From NCBI GenBank assembly GCA_905235085.1, contig CAJOKD010000011.1, forward strand, positions 1 through 64,000: a DNA stretch of 64,000 nucleotides, written 5' to 3'. How positions within the stretch are numbered: the first letter of the stretch is position 1; each line of letters opens with the position of its first letter. The notes beneath the pieces are model-generated. The model searched no databases, had not been told where the DNA came from, and saw nothing but the letters and a program-made list of their open reading frames with translations. Source of the stretch: an uncultured Bacteroidales bacterium. Its GTDB lineage: Bacteria > Bacteroidota > Bacteroidia > Bacteroidales > UBA932. The position numbers and the translations under genes were made by a program. Shown here one piece after another: positions 9,328 through 18,641 of this stretch.

Positions 9328-10234
9328 TTTCTTTCTTCTTTTTGCGGATGTTGACACCTGTCTTTATCTCGTCGAAACCTTCACCGTAAACCGTGCTCGC
9401 TTCAGAGACAGACACGAAAGCCTTCGGATCCATCGCCTTGACCATCTTGGTCAGGTCGTGCAGCTCACGTTTGCGGACGATGATCAGGAGGACTTTCTTG
9501 TCATTGCCGGTATACCAGCCGACAGAATTCAAGGCAGTCACTCCCCTGTTCATATTGTGGATTATATAGTCGGCTATCTTCTGGTATTCTTCGGAGAAAA
9601 CCATCACCTGCCAGGTGGATTTCCGTCCGAGCAACACCCAGTCGACCATCACCGAGAACAAGAACATCGCCACGTAACCGTAGACCATATCTTCGATGGT
9701 CTTACCCGGAACCAGGAGGATGGAGGCGATGATGAACAGGTCGGTAGCCAGATACACCCTGCCTATGGTCACAGTCCAGAACTTGTTGATAATCAGCGCA
9801 ATGATATCCGTTCCTCCGGTACTGCCGCCGACCTCCAGGATCAAGGCGATACCGATCGATTCGATGAGCGTAGCTACCAGCACCAGAAGGAGGCGGCTCT
9901 CGAAGAACAGGTACCAGGCCTCCATACTTGCATAGAAGTCCAGGAATATGGTGGATATCGCGATGGCGTAGATCGTCTTCAACCCGAACGACTTGCCCAG
10001 GATGAGGAATCCCAGGAGAAGGAGTATCACATTTATGACGATATAGGAGATGTAGACCGGAATGCCGGTTGCGAAGTTGATGATGGTCGAAGCTCCGGTC
10101 ACTCCTCCGCTCGCTATTCCGTTAGGAATGAACATACAGGACCACGCGAAGGTGTAAAGGGCCGAGCCGAGGGTTATCACAAAGTAATCCCAGGCCAGGC
10201 TGGCAAACTTGTTTTTCTTTAGGTCAAATGCCAT
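9287..10234 (-). CDS. YitT family membrane protein (DUF161/DUF2179)
   Basis: Paralogue of the neighbouring gene (EVGGSTGGTDIIALIINK, MNRGVTALNSVGWYTGND). Confidence 0.9.
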   Translation of the reverse strand: MAFDLKKNKFASLAWDYFVITLGSALYTFAWSCMFIPNGIASGGVTGASTIINFATGIPVYISYIVINVILLLLGFLILGKSFGLKTIYAIAISTIFLDFYASMEAWYLFFESRLLLVLVATLIESIGIALILEVGGSTGGTDIIALIINKFWTVTIGRVYLATDLFIIASILLVPGKTIEDMVYGYVAMFLFSVMVDWVLLGRKSTWQVMVFSEEYQKIADYIIHNMNRGVTALNSVGWYTGNDKKVLLIIVRKRELHDLTKMVKAMDPKAFVSVSEASTVYGEGFDEIKTGVNIRKKKKENEAVEQTERIDND

Positions 10235-10240
10235 AAGTAC

Positions 10241-13006
10241 CTATCTGATTACGAAATTGACTATCTTCCCAGGGACCACGATGACCTTTACAACGGTCTT
10301 CCCTTCAAGGTAACGGGCTGTCTGTTCCATTCCGCGGATACTGTCCTCCACCTCCTTTGGACTGAAGGATTTAGGCAGGTCGGCAGTGAAGCGCATCTTG
10401 CCGTTGAAGGACACCGGATACGTCACGTTATCCTCAGCTGCGAGGGCGGGGTCGAATACAGGGAAGCTGGCGTAGGTAATACTCTCGCCGTGCCCCAGCA
10501 GGGACCAAAGTTCCTCGGCGATGTGAGGTGCGAACGGGGAAAGCAATATGGTCATTGGCTCCAGGATCTCCCTCTTGCGGCATTTCAGCGCACTGAGGTC
10601 GTTAAGGGCGATCATAAACGAACTGACAGTAGTGTTGAAGGAGAAATGTTCGATGTCATCCTGCTCCTTGCCGATCAGCTTGTGAAGTACCTTGAGCTCT
10701 TCAGGAGTGGCTTTCTCTTCAGATACGGCAAAGCCGTCTCCATCAAAGAACAGCCTCCAGAATCTCTTGAGGAAACGGTTTACGCCGTCGATTCCCTTGG
10801 TATCCCAAGGCTTCGACTGCTCTAGAGGTCCGAGGAACATCTCATAGAGCCGGAGGGTATCGGCGCCGTATTCATCACAGATATTGTCCGGATTGACGAC
10901 ATTGAACATCGACTTGCTCATCTTCTCAACGGCCCATCCGCAGATGTATTCTCCGTTCTCCAGGATGAATTCCGCATCGGCGAACTCCGGTCTCCAGGTC
11001 TTGAAGGCCTCGAGGTCGAGCTTGTCGTTGCGGACTATGTTGATGTCCACGTGGATCTCGGTCGTATCGTATCCGTCCTTAAGGCCGTACGAGACGAAAG
11101 TGTTGGTCCCGACTATCCTATAGACGAAGTTGGAACGTCCCTGGATCATTCCCTGGTTGATCAGCTTGCAGAAAGGTTCGTCCTCGCAAACATATCCCAG
11201 GTCGAAGAGGAACTTGTTCCAGAAACGGGAATAGATAAGGTGACCTGTGGCGTGTTCAGTGCCGCCGATGTACAGGTCGACGTCACGCCAGTATTCATCC
11301 ACGGCCTTGTCCACCAGAGCCTCGCCGTTGTGAGGATCCATATAGCGGAGGTAGTAGGCACTGGAACCTGCGAATCCCGGCATCGTGCTGGTTTCCAGAG
11401 GATAACCGTCGTAAGTCCAGTCCTTCGCACGTGCGAGAGGAGGTTCTCCGGATTCTGTAGGCTTGAACTGGTCGATCTCAGGGAGCTTCAGAGGCAGTGC
11501 TTCGTAAGGCAGAGGAGTCGCTATCCCGTCCTTGAAATAGATCGGGAACGGTTCTCCCCAGTATCTCTGGCGCGAGAATATGGCATCGCGTAGCCTGTAG
11601 TTGACTTTCCTGTGGCCGATTCCGTGCTTCTCCACATATTCGATGGCCGCAGGGATCGCGTCCTTTACATCCATCCCATCCAGGAAACCTGAATTCATCA
11701 TCTTGCCTTCCTTGGCATCGAAGCTAGATTCGCTGACGTCGCAGCCCTCGATGAGAGGGATTATAGGGAGGTTGAACTTGCGGGCGAACGCAGAGTCGCG
11801 GCTGTCGTGGGCAGGCACCGCCATTATGGCTCCGGTGCCATATCCGGCGAGCACATAGTCCGAAATCCAGATCGGTACCCGCTCCCCAGTCAGAGGATTG
11901 ACTCCGTAGGATCCGCTGAATACTCCCGTCACCGTCTTCGTCTCAGCGATCCTTTCCCTCTCGGTCTTCTTCTTCACGGATTCGAGGTATTCATCTACTG
12001 CTTCCTGCTGCTCCGGCGAAGTCAGGACCTTCACCAGGTCGCTCTCCGGGGCGAGCACCATAAAGGTGACTCCGAACATCGTATCGGCGCGGGTAGTGAA
12101 TATGGTCACGTCGTATTCCTTGTCGCCGTTGTAGCACTTGAAGACCGCTTCGCAACCGTTGGACTTGCCGATCCAGTTGCGCTGCATCTCCTTGAGAGAG
12201 TCGGTCCAGTCTATCCTTTCGAGCCCTTCGAGAAGCCTTCCGGCATATGCGGAAACCCTTAGCTGCCACTGCTTCATCTTCTTCTGTTCGACCGGGAAAC
12301 CGCCGCGTACGGACAGACCGTCCTTGACCTCGTCGTTAGCCAGTACCGTGCCGAGACCTGCGCACCAGTTGACTGCCGTCTCGCCCTGATATGCAATCCT
12401 GTAGTTCATCAGGATATCGGCCTTCTCCTTTTCGGAGAATGCGTTCCACTCCTCCGCGGAGAAAGAATCGTGCTCCGAACAGGCGGCGTCGACAGCCTTG
12501 CTGCCACCCTTGCTGAAGGCTTCGGTCAGCTCCTCGATCGGCTTTGCCTTGCCGGCCGCGTTGTCGAACCAGCTTCCGAACATCTTCAAGAACGCCCATT
12601 GGGTCCATTTGTAATACTCCGGATCACAAGTCCTCACTTCGCGGTCCCAGTCATACGAAAAGCCGATGCGGTCCATCTGCTTGCGGTACCTGGCTATGTT
12701 GTTCTCTGTAGTAACCTCAGGATGCTGACCGGTCTGGATGGCATACTGCTCGGCAGGAAGGCCGAAGGAATCGTATCCCATCGGATGGAGGACATTGAAC
12801 CCCTTCAGTCTCTTGTAGCGGGAATATATGTCGCTGGCAATGTAACCCAGGGGATGTCCTACGTGCAAGCCTGCCCCTGAAGGATACGGGAACATATCGA
12901 GGACATAGAACTTAGGCTTGGAAGGGTCTTCCTTGGTCTTGAAAGTACCTTTCTCGGCCCAGTAGGTTTGCCATTTCTTCTCAATGGCTCTGAAATCGTA
13001 ATCCAT
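10241..13006 (-). CDS. leuS: Leucyl-tRNA synthetase
   Basis: HVGH and KMSKS motifs, [17 protein letters not shown], class I editing domain; start [13 protein letters not shown]. Confidence 0.98.
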   Translation of the reverse strand: MDYDFRAIEKKWQTYWAEKGTFKTKEDPSKPKFYVLDMFPYPSGAGLHVGHPLGYIASDIYSRYKRLKGFNVLHPMGYDSFGLPAEQYAIQTGQHPEVTTENNIARYRKQMDRIGFSYDWDREVRTCDPEYYKWTQWAFLKMFGSWFDNAAGKAKPIEELTEAFSKGGSKAVDAACSEHDSFSAEEWNAFSEKEKADILMNYRIAYQGETAVNWCAGLGTVLANDEVKDGLSVRGGFPVEQKKMKQWQLRVSAYAGRLLEGLERIDWTDSLKEMQRNWIGKSNGCEAVFKCYNGDKEYDVTIFTTRADTMFGVTFMVLAPESDLVKVLTSPEQQEAVDEYLESVKKKTERERIAETKTVTGVFSGSYGVNPLTGERVPIWISDYVLAGYGTGAIMAVPAHDSRDSAFARKFNLPIIPLIEGCDVSESSFDAKEGKMMNSGFLDGMDVKDAIPAAIEYVEKHGIGHRKVNYRLRDAIFSRQRYWGEPFPIYFKDGIATPLPYEALPLKLPEIDQFKPTESGEPPLARAKDWTYDGYPLETSTMPGFAGSSAYYLRYMDPHNGEALVDKAVDEYWRDVDLYIGGTEHATGHLIYSRFWNKFLFDLGYVCEDEPFCKLINQGMIQGRSNFVYRIVGTNTFVSYGLKDGYDTTEIHVDINIVRNDKLDLEAFKTWRPEFADAEFILENGEYICGWAVEKMSKSMFNVVNPDNICDEYGADTLRLYEMFLGPLEQSKPWDTKGIDGVNRFLKRFWRLFFDGDGFAVSEEKATPEELKVLHKLIGKEQDDIEHFSFNTTVSSFMIALNDLSALKCRKREILEPMTILLSPFAPHIAEELWSLLGHGESITYASFPVFDPALAAEDNVTYPVSFNGKMRFTADLPKSFSPKEVEDSIRGMEQTARYLEGKTVVKVIVVPGKIVNFVIR

Positions 13007-13023
13007 AAGTATCAAATGTTTTC

Positions 13024-14391
13024 CTAATTCTCGTGTTTCTTTAAGCCGAAACTGCCGCTTCCTTTCTTCTCCAGGTGGAATTCCACGTAGAGGGACACTT
13101 CGGCCTTCACCTTTCTGCCGCGGAGCCTTCCCGGCTTCCAGTCAGGGGATCCGCTGATTATCCTGACCGCCTCTTCATCGAGCAGCGGATCGGCTCCCTT
13201 CAGCACTTTGACATCCTGGACCTTCCCGTTCTCATTGATGATGAAATCCACGAGCACGCGTCCCTGGATGCCGTTCCTGACGGCCTCTTCCGGGTATTTC
13301 ATATACGTATAGACCCATTTCTGAAGGAAGACCTTCGGGTCGGTGCTTCCGAGGAATGAAGGGCGGACGTCGCAGTCATAATAAGGCACGACTCCTTCGC
13401 CGGGAGAAGACTTCTTCACGACCTCTCCTGGATTGAATATCGGCTTCGGGCCGTTGACCAGCGCGACAGAATAGTTGTAGACGTATTCCAGCTCCCGCTC
13501 CATCGTCTCGTAATCGATGATGGACTGGGTATCACGGTCGGTGCCGTATTCAGGATACTGTCCGGTGGAGAAAAGTATGGATGGGATCCCGGAATTGTAG
13601 AACGCGCGGTGGTCGGAAGGATACGGTTCCTGGCCGGTCAGTTCCGGCTTGATCGGCTGAAGCTCATTGGCCAGGGCTTCGACTATGGCGTTCATATCAG
13701 CGTTCGAGGAGGTATATGCATAGAAACCCTTGCCTCCCGTTCCGACAATGTCAAGGTTGATCATCGCATCTATGTCGGCCGCATCGGAGAATGCCCTGTT
13801 GAGGAAATACCACGCCCCGGCGTATGTCTGCGCCGAAGCTCCGAAACCTATGAGCAGCACCGAGCGCCGGAGCAGCAGCCGGTTGGTCTGCAGCATCCGT
13901 CCCAGTTCGAGCATCATAGCAAGGCCGGAAGCGTTCCCGTTGGCTCCATAGAATATCCTTTCCACATTCCTGCCGTCCACCTTGGTCTGCATCGTGCCCA
14001 GGTTATCCAGCCTGGCCCCGATGACTATATATTTGTTTCTCAAGGTCTTGTCGCTTCCTTGAATGAATCCGACCACATTGCGGGAGGTCAGCGTGTCCCC
14101 GTCGGCCTGAAGGATGCCGAAGGGATCCCCGTCCTTGCCGGACAGGATATCCACTCCATAAGACTTCAGTACTCCGGTCACGTATTCTGCCGTCAAGGCC
14201 TCTCCTTCCGAGCCGGCCTTGCGTCCCTCCATTATAGAAGCGGAAATCGTGGAGATGTGTTCCTTGAAGGCGCTTACCGTCTCGCTGTCGTCGAGTCCGG
14301 CATAAGCCCCTTTCATAAACTGGGCTGAAGCGGGAATGGAACCCGCCAGGATCGCGGATAGTACCGCTATGGCTGCAAATCTTAGTCTCAT
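13024..14391 (-). CDS. M28 family metallopeptidase fused to a TonB C-terminal domain
   Basis: Signal peptide; M28-like core ([49 protein letters not shown]); C-terminal TonB-C motif ([47 protein letters not shown]...[11 protein letters not shown]). Confidence 0.85.
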   Translation of the reverse strand: MRLRFAAIAVLSAILAGSIPASAQFMKGAYAGLDDSETVSAFKEHISTISASIMEGRKAGSEGEALTAEYVTGVLKSYGVDILSGKDGDPFGILQADGDTLTSRNVVGFIQGSDKTLRNKYIVIGARLDNLGTMQTKVDGRNVERIFYGANGNASGLAMMLELGRMLQTNRLLLRRSVLLIGFGASAQTYAGAWYFLNRAFSDAADIDAMINLDIVGTGGKGFYAYTSSNADMNAIVEALANELQPIKPELTGQEPYPSDHRAFYNSGIPSILFSTGQYPEYGTDRDTQSIIDYETMERELEYVYNYSVALVNGPKPIFNPGEVVKKSSPGEGVVPYYDCDVRPSFLGSTDPKVFLQKWVYTYMKYPEEAVRNGIQGRVLVDFIINENGKVQDVKVLKGADPLLDEEAVRIISGSPDWKPGRLRGRKVKAEVSLYVEFHLEKKGSGSFGLKKHEN

Positions 14392-14906
14392 TGTCCTTTC
14401 CTGTCAATTATCCAGACTCCCTGAGGACAAAAATCCTGCCTTCTTATTTCATCGAAGGATTGCTTGACCGCAGCCTCATCGTCAGTTCCGCAGACAGCCA
14501 CCACTTGATATCCCCCGCGCCTCAGGATCGTGGCGGGGTAACCTTTAGCCTCCAGTGAAGATGCATAATTCCGCGCGTTGGCCACTTTTCCGAACGATGC
14601 CATAACGATGTAGAACCGCTTCAGGTCATCTGACTGAGCCGCCGGAGCCGGAGTGACGGCAACCTGCGGTGCAACTGCTGCAGGAACCTCCTGTGGTTCA
14701 GCAGCAGCCTGGGCGGGGATGGTATCCGCCAGTGCTTTCCTGAGGGAATCGGCGATACGGGCACTCTCTTCGAGCCTTATGGCCTCGGCCATAGCGGCTA
14801 TCTGTGCGGAAGTGGGCCTCCCGGCCAACATTCTGAAGAAATCGCATCCTGTTGCAGCCAGGGCAACGGGAAGCAGTATGAGGACTGTCTGGATTAACTT
14901 TTTCAT
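14388..14906 (-). CDS. SPOR-domain lipoprotein-like protein
   Basis: N-terminal lipobox-like LAATGCDFF; C-terminal SPOR-like FYIVMASFGKVANARNYASSLEAKGYPATILRRGGYQVV. Confidence 0.75.
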   Translation of the reverse strand: MKKLIQTVLILLPVALAATGCDFFRMLAGRPTSAQIAAMAEAIRLEESARIADSLRKALADTIPAQAAAEPQEVPAAVAPQVAVTPAPAAQSDDLKRFYIVMASFGKVANARNYASSLEAKGYPATILRRGGYQVVAVCGTDDEAAVKQSFDEIRRQDFCPQGVWIIDRKGQ

Positions 14907-14912
14907 AATTTA

Positions 14913-14942
14913 CAAAGTTAATCAAAACTGTCGGTATTCCAA
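14913..14942 (-). promoter_or_regulatory. Bacteroidota-type promoter for the SPOR/M28/leuS/yitT operon
   Basis: Minus strand TTG (14942-14940), 19-nt spacer, TAACTTTG (14920-14913). Confidence 0.6.
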
Positions 14943-14957
14943 TTTGGCCCCTTAAAA

Positions 14958-15263
14958 TTATTGAGTCCGGAACATCGGAAGGGGAAGGCCGTAATCGGTT
15001 ACAACGTTCGCTCCCTCAGGCCAATTATGGAATGCATACCGTGCGGCGACAGGGTTGGAAACCTCCGGTGAACTTACCAGGATGTCATTGGTACTCCATT
15101 CTATCTCAGCAGTTGCCGGATACCAGACTTTATCCTGACCGGCAATTTCGAAGCCTCCCAGAACCAGTTTCCGGTGCGCTCCGTGGATACGGAAGCCATC
15201 TCCTGCCGAAGGCCCGGTTTCGAAGCTGAGCCGTATGCAGGAACCCTCCGTCTGATTTATCAA
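14958..15263 (-). pseudogene. C-terminal remnant of a sialate O-acetylesterase (SASA family)
   Basis: Encoded sequence LGGFEIAGQDKVWYPATAEIEWSTNDILVSSPEVSNPVAARYAFHNWPEGANVVTDYGLPLPMFRTQ resembles the extreme C-terminus of SASA esterases; catalytic SGNH domain is absent and a TAA lies immediately upstream in frame. Confidence 0.7.
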
Positions 15264-15312
15264 TTAATTGCATTAGACGGCTAAAAGATTGTATTATTTT
15301 GAAATGGCAAGT

Positions 15313-15342
15313 TTGATTTTTCTGATAATACTTTTATCTTTG
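15313..15342 (+). promoter_or_regulatory. Bacteroidota-type promoter for AraC regulator
   Basis: TTG at 15313-15315, about 19-nt spacer, TATCTTTG at 15335-15342. Confidence 0.6.
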
Positions 15343-15360
15343 CCAAAACCACATTTGAAT

Positions 15361-16224
15361 ATGAATGAGATACAGCAGGAAATCGTTCCCATTTCAGCAG
15401 AAGACCTGTTCATTATTCTGAATCATCCCAATGCCTCTTTCGACTATTCGGTCCACTGTCATCCCGAATATGAAATCAACTTGGTGACCGGTTGCTCCGG
15501 AACGAGGATCGTCGGCGATTCCGAAGAAGCGTTTTCCGGAACCGACCTTGTGATGATCGGACCGCTGCTCCCCCACGCCTGGAAATCCGACGCGGTCAGC
15601 AACCACGTCATCACCATCCAGTTCTCAAGGGAGATGCTGGATTTCCCTATCCTGGGCAAAAGGCTGTTCAACCCGATAAAGCAGCTTCTTATGGATTCTT
15701 CCCGCGGGCTTTCCTTCGACGGGGCAGAACGGCAGGCTCTGGTCGGACAGATCGTGTTACTTACCAAGATGCAGGGATTCCAGTCAGCGACAACCTTCCT
15801 CGGAATACTGAATATGATGGCCAATTCCAGCAGGAAGAAGCTGGTGAGCAATATGTTCGAACAGAAAGAGATCGTTCGGTCCTCGAAATCGAGGCGGATA
15901 GCCAAGGTCTGCGAATATATGGAAAGGAATCACCGTGAAGACATAAGGCTGGCAGATGTGGCCGCCCTGGTGAATATGTCCGAATCGGCATTCTCGCATT
16001 TCTTCAAGAAGAGGACCGGTATCTCGTACATCACTTACCTCAACAACCTGAGGGTCACCCAAGCCTGCAACCTGCTTGAAAGCACGACTCTCAGTGCCTC
16101 GGAAATCTGCTATGAATGCGGCTTCAACAACAAGTCCAATTTCATCCGGATATTCACCAGGAAAAAGGGGATGACGCCTATCCAATACAGGAAATTTATA
16201 ACCCAGATGCTGATAAAGTACTGA
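15361..16224 (+). CDS. AraC-family transcriptional regulator (cupin + HTH)
   Basis: N-terminal sensor (VHCHPEYEINLVTG), C-terminal AraC HTH (LADVAALVNMSESAFSHFFKKRTGISYITYLNNLRVTQACNLLESTTLSASEICYECGFNNKSNFIRIFTRKKGMTPIQYR). Confidence 0.9.
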   Translation: MNEIQQEIVPISAEDLFIILNHPNASFDYSVHCHPEYEINLVTGCSGTRIVGDSEEAFSGTDLVMIGPLLPHAWKSDAVSNHVITIQFSREMLDFPILGKRLFNPIKQLLMDSSRGLSFDGAERQALVGQIVLLTKMQGFQSATTFLGILNMMANSSRKKLVSNMFEQKEIVRSSKSRRIAKVCEYMERNHREDIRLADVAALVNMSESAFSHFFKKRTGISYITYLNNLRVTQACNLLESTTLSASEICYECGFNNKSNFIRIFTRKKGMTPIQYRKFITQMLIKY

Positions 16225-16264
16225 TGGTTTTGATTATCTTTGTGTGATAAATCGATATTGAATA

Positions 16265-18067
16265 ATGGCAAGAGAAATAAAGTTCTCCCTGGTGTACAGG
16301 GATATGTGGCAGTCTTCGGGCAAATATGTCCCGCGCGTTGACCAGCTCGTGGAAGTAGCCCCTGCAATCATCGATATGGGCTGTTTCGACAGGGTGGAGA
16401 CAAACGGCGGCGCATTCGAGCAGGTCAACCTGCTGTTCGGTGAGAATCCGAACGTGGCCGTCCGCAAATGGACTGCCCCATTCCACAAGGCAGGAATCCA
16501 GACACATATGCTTGAAAGGGGTCTGAACGCCCTCAGGATGAATCCTGTTCCGGCTGACGTCAGGGAGCTTATGTTCAAGGTCAAGAAGAAGCAGGGCACC
16601 GACATTGCCCGTTCTTTTTGCGGGCTGAACGACCACAGGAACCTCAGGCGCAGCGTGGAGTTCGCCAAGAAAGGCGGAATGATCTCCCAGGTCGCCCTTT
16701 CCATTACCAATTCTCCGGTGCATACGGTAGAATATTACCTGGACATAGTGGAGAAGGTGGTATCATACGGTGCGGACGAAATTTGCCTCAAGGATATGGC
16801 CGGTATCGGGCGCCCTACTTTCCTGGGGCAGCTGGTAGCCGGCATCAAGAAGAAGTTCCCTCACATTGCCGTCCAGTATCACGGGCACACGGGGCCGGGA
16901 TTCTCCCCTGCCTCTATGCTTGAAGTGGCACGTGCCGGAGCGGATTACCTGGATGTAGCCGTTGAGCCTCTGTCCTGGGGCAAGGTCCATCCGGATGTGA
17001 TAACCATAAGGGAGATGATGAAGGCCGACGGTTTCCTGGTCAAGGACCTGGATATGGATGCCTATATGGAAGTCCGTCGCTTGACCCAGAAGTTCATGGA
17101 CGATTTCCTCGGTTACTGGATCAATCCTTCAAACGCCAGGATGAGTTCCCTGCTTGTCGGCTGCGGCCTGCCTGGAGGTATGATGGGCTCGATGATGGCC
17201 GACCTGAAGGGATTCCAGGGCGCCATCAATGCTGCGGAAAGGGCGCACAGACGTCCTGAGATCAGCCTTGACACATTGATGGTCAAGTTGTTCCAGGAGG
17301 TTGAATACGTTTGGCCGCGCCTCGGATACCCGCCTCTTGTCACCCCATTCAGCCAGTATGTCAAGAATACTGCCCTGATGAATCTGCTCAACACCCTCAA
17401 CGGCAAGCCTCGCTGGACCACGATCGACAAGGACACGTGGGGTATGATCCTCGGAAAGATGGGCAAGCTCCCTGGGGAACTCGCTCCGGAAATCATCGCT
17501 CTTGCAAAGGAAAAAGGCCTGGAATTCTATACCGGAGACCCTCAGGACCCGTATCCGGACGAGCTTCCACAATTCCGCAAGATGATGGAAGAGGAAGGCT
17601 GGGACTTCGGAGAAGACGATGAGGAACTCTTCGAGATGGCTATGCACGAACGTCAGTACAGGGACTACAAGAGCGGCGTGGCCAAGCAGCGTTTCAACGC
17701 TGAACTCGCCGACCTGAAAGCCAAGGCGAATGCTCCGATCGAGGTCAAGAGACCTGTCGTGGAGATGCCTAAATTCGACGTGGAAGAATATGCCAGGCGC
17801 TATCCTCACGCAGTTCCTGTACAGGCTCCTGTCAAGGGGCAGCTCCTGTGGCAGGTCGACGTGGATGATGCCGGTGCAGCTCCGGTTGCCGGCACTCCTG
17901 TGAAGGCAGGAGAAGGGATGGGATTCGTCCAGACATATTACGGGATGGAAGAACTCATTCCTGCTGTCGGAGGAAGGATTGTGGCTGTACTCGGCAAGCA
18001 GGGCGAGAAGGTCGATAAGGGCGAGATAGTCGCCTTCGTAGAAGCCTCTCCTGAAAATGCCGACTGA
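16265..18067 (+). CDS. Biotin-type carboxyltransferase (pyruvate carboxylase subunit B / oxaloacetate decarboxylase alpha-like) with a C-terminal biotinyl-like domain
   Basis: Carboxyltransferase core (YRDMWQSSGKYVPRVDQLVEVAPAIIDMGCFDRVETNGGAFEQ, ALSITNSPVHTVEYYLDIVEKVVSYGADEICLKDMAGIGRP, YHGHTGPGFS); C-terminal swinging-domain-like fold. Confidence 0.85.
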   Translation: MAREIKFSLVYRDMWQSSGKYVPRVDQLVEVAPAIIDMGCFDRVETNGGAFEQVNLLFGENPNVAVRKWTAPFHKAGIQTHMLERGLNALRMNPVPADVRELMFKVKKKQGTDIARSFCGLNDHRNLRRSVEFAKKGGMISQVALSITNSPVHTVEYYLDIVEKVVSYGADEICLKDMAGIGRPTFLGQLVAGIKKKFPHIAVQYHGHTGPGFSPASMLEVARAGADYLDVAVEPLSWGKVHPDVITIREMMKADGFLVKDLDMDAYMEVRRLTQKFMDDFLGYWINPSNARMSSLLVGCGLPGGMMGSMMADLKGFQGAINAAERAHRRPEISLDTLMVKLFQEVEYVWPRLGYPPLVTPFSQYVKNTALMNLLNTLNGKPRWTTIDKDTWGMILGKMGKLPGELAPEIIALAKEKGLEFYTGDPQDPYPDELPQFRKMMEEEGWDFGEDDEELFEMAMHERQYRDYKSGVAKQRFNAELADLKAKANAPIEVKRPVVEMPKFDVEEYARRYPHAVPVQAPVKGQLLWQVDVDDAGAAPVAGTPVKAGEGMGFVQTYYGMEELIPAVGGRIVAVLGKQGEKVDKGEIVAFVEASPENAD

Positions 18068-18641
18068 GCGTCATCCATTCGAACCTTTCCTCCCGGCAAA
18101 TGCCAAAGTGCTGATGCTGGGGAGTTTTCCTCCTCAGGAGAAGAGATGGAGCATCAAGTTCTACTACCCGAACTTCATCAATGATATGTGGCGTATATTC
18201 GGTCTTGTCTTCTTCGGAGACAAAGACCTGTTCACCGATACCGCCGCCAAGAAGTTCAAGCTGGAAGACATAGTCGGTTTCTGTTCCTCAAAAGGCATCG
18301 CATTGTACGACACCGCCTGTGAGGTGCGCAGGCTCAAGGACAACGCTTCCGACAAGTTCCTGGAAGTGGTGACTCCGACCGACGTGGCCGCCCTCCTTCG
18401 CAGGATTCCCGGATGCAGGGCTATAGTAACGACCGGAGAGAAAGCTACGGCTACTATATGCGAGACATTCGGAACCGTTCCTCCCGCGGTGGGGGGATAT
18501 TCCCAAGTAATGATCGACGGACGCGACCTGCGCCTGTACAGGATGCCATCCTCATCCCGTGCATACCCGATGCCGTTAAACGGAAAAGCCGCCGTGTACC
18601 GGCGGCTTTTCGAAGAAATCGGGATGCTTCCTACTCCTTGA
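18057..18641 (+). CDS. Uracil-DNA glycosylase superfamily protein
   Basis: LMLGSFPPQEKRWSIKFYYPNFINDMWRIFG and C-terminal LYRMPSSSRAYPMPLNGKAAVYRRLF, typical of the mismatch-specific UDG-like family. Confidence 0.75.
   Translation: MPTERHPFEPFLPANAKVLMLGSFPPQEKRWSIKFYYPNFINDMWRIFGLVFFGDKDLFTDTAAKKFKLEDIVGFCSSKGIALYDTACEVRRLKDNASDKFLEVVTPTDVAALLRRIPGCRAIVTTGEKATATICETFGTVPPAVGGYSQVMIDGRDLRLYRMPSSSRAYPMPLNGKAAVYRRLFEEIGMLPTP
18585..18611 (-). terminator. Perfect 11-bp hairpin with T-tails, likely terminator of the FISUMP gene, located in the 3' coding end of the UDG gene
   Basis: AAAAGCCGCCG-TGTAC-CGGCGGCTTTT. Confidence 0.6.

Noticed and set aside
9143-10222. 359-aa plus-strand ORF
   Set aside because: Fully antisense to the YitT genes; His/Asp-rich composition is that of a reverse-complement shadow ORF.
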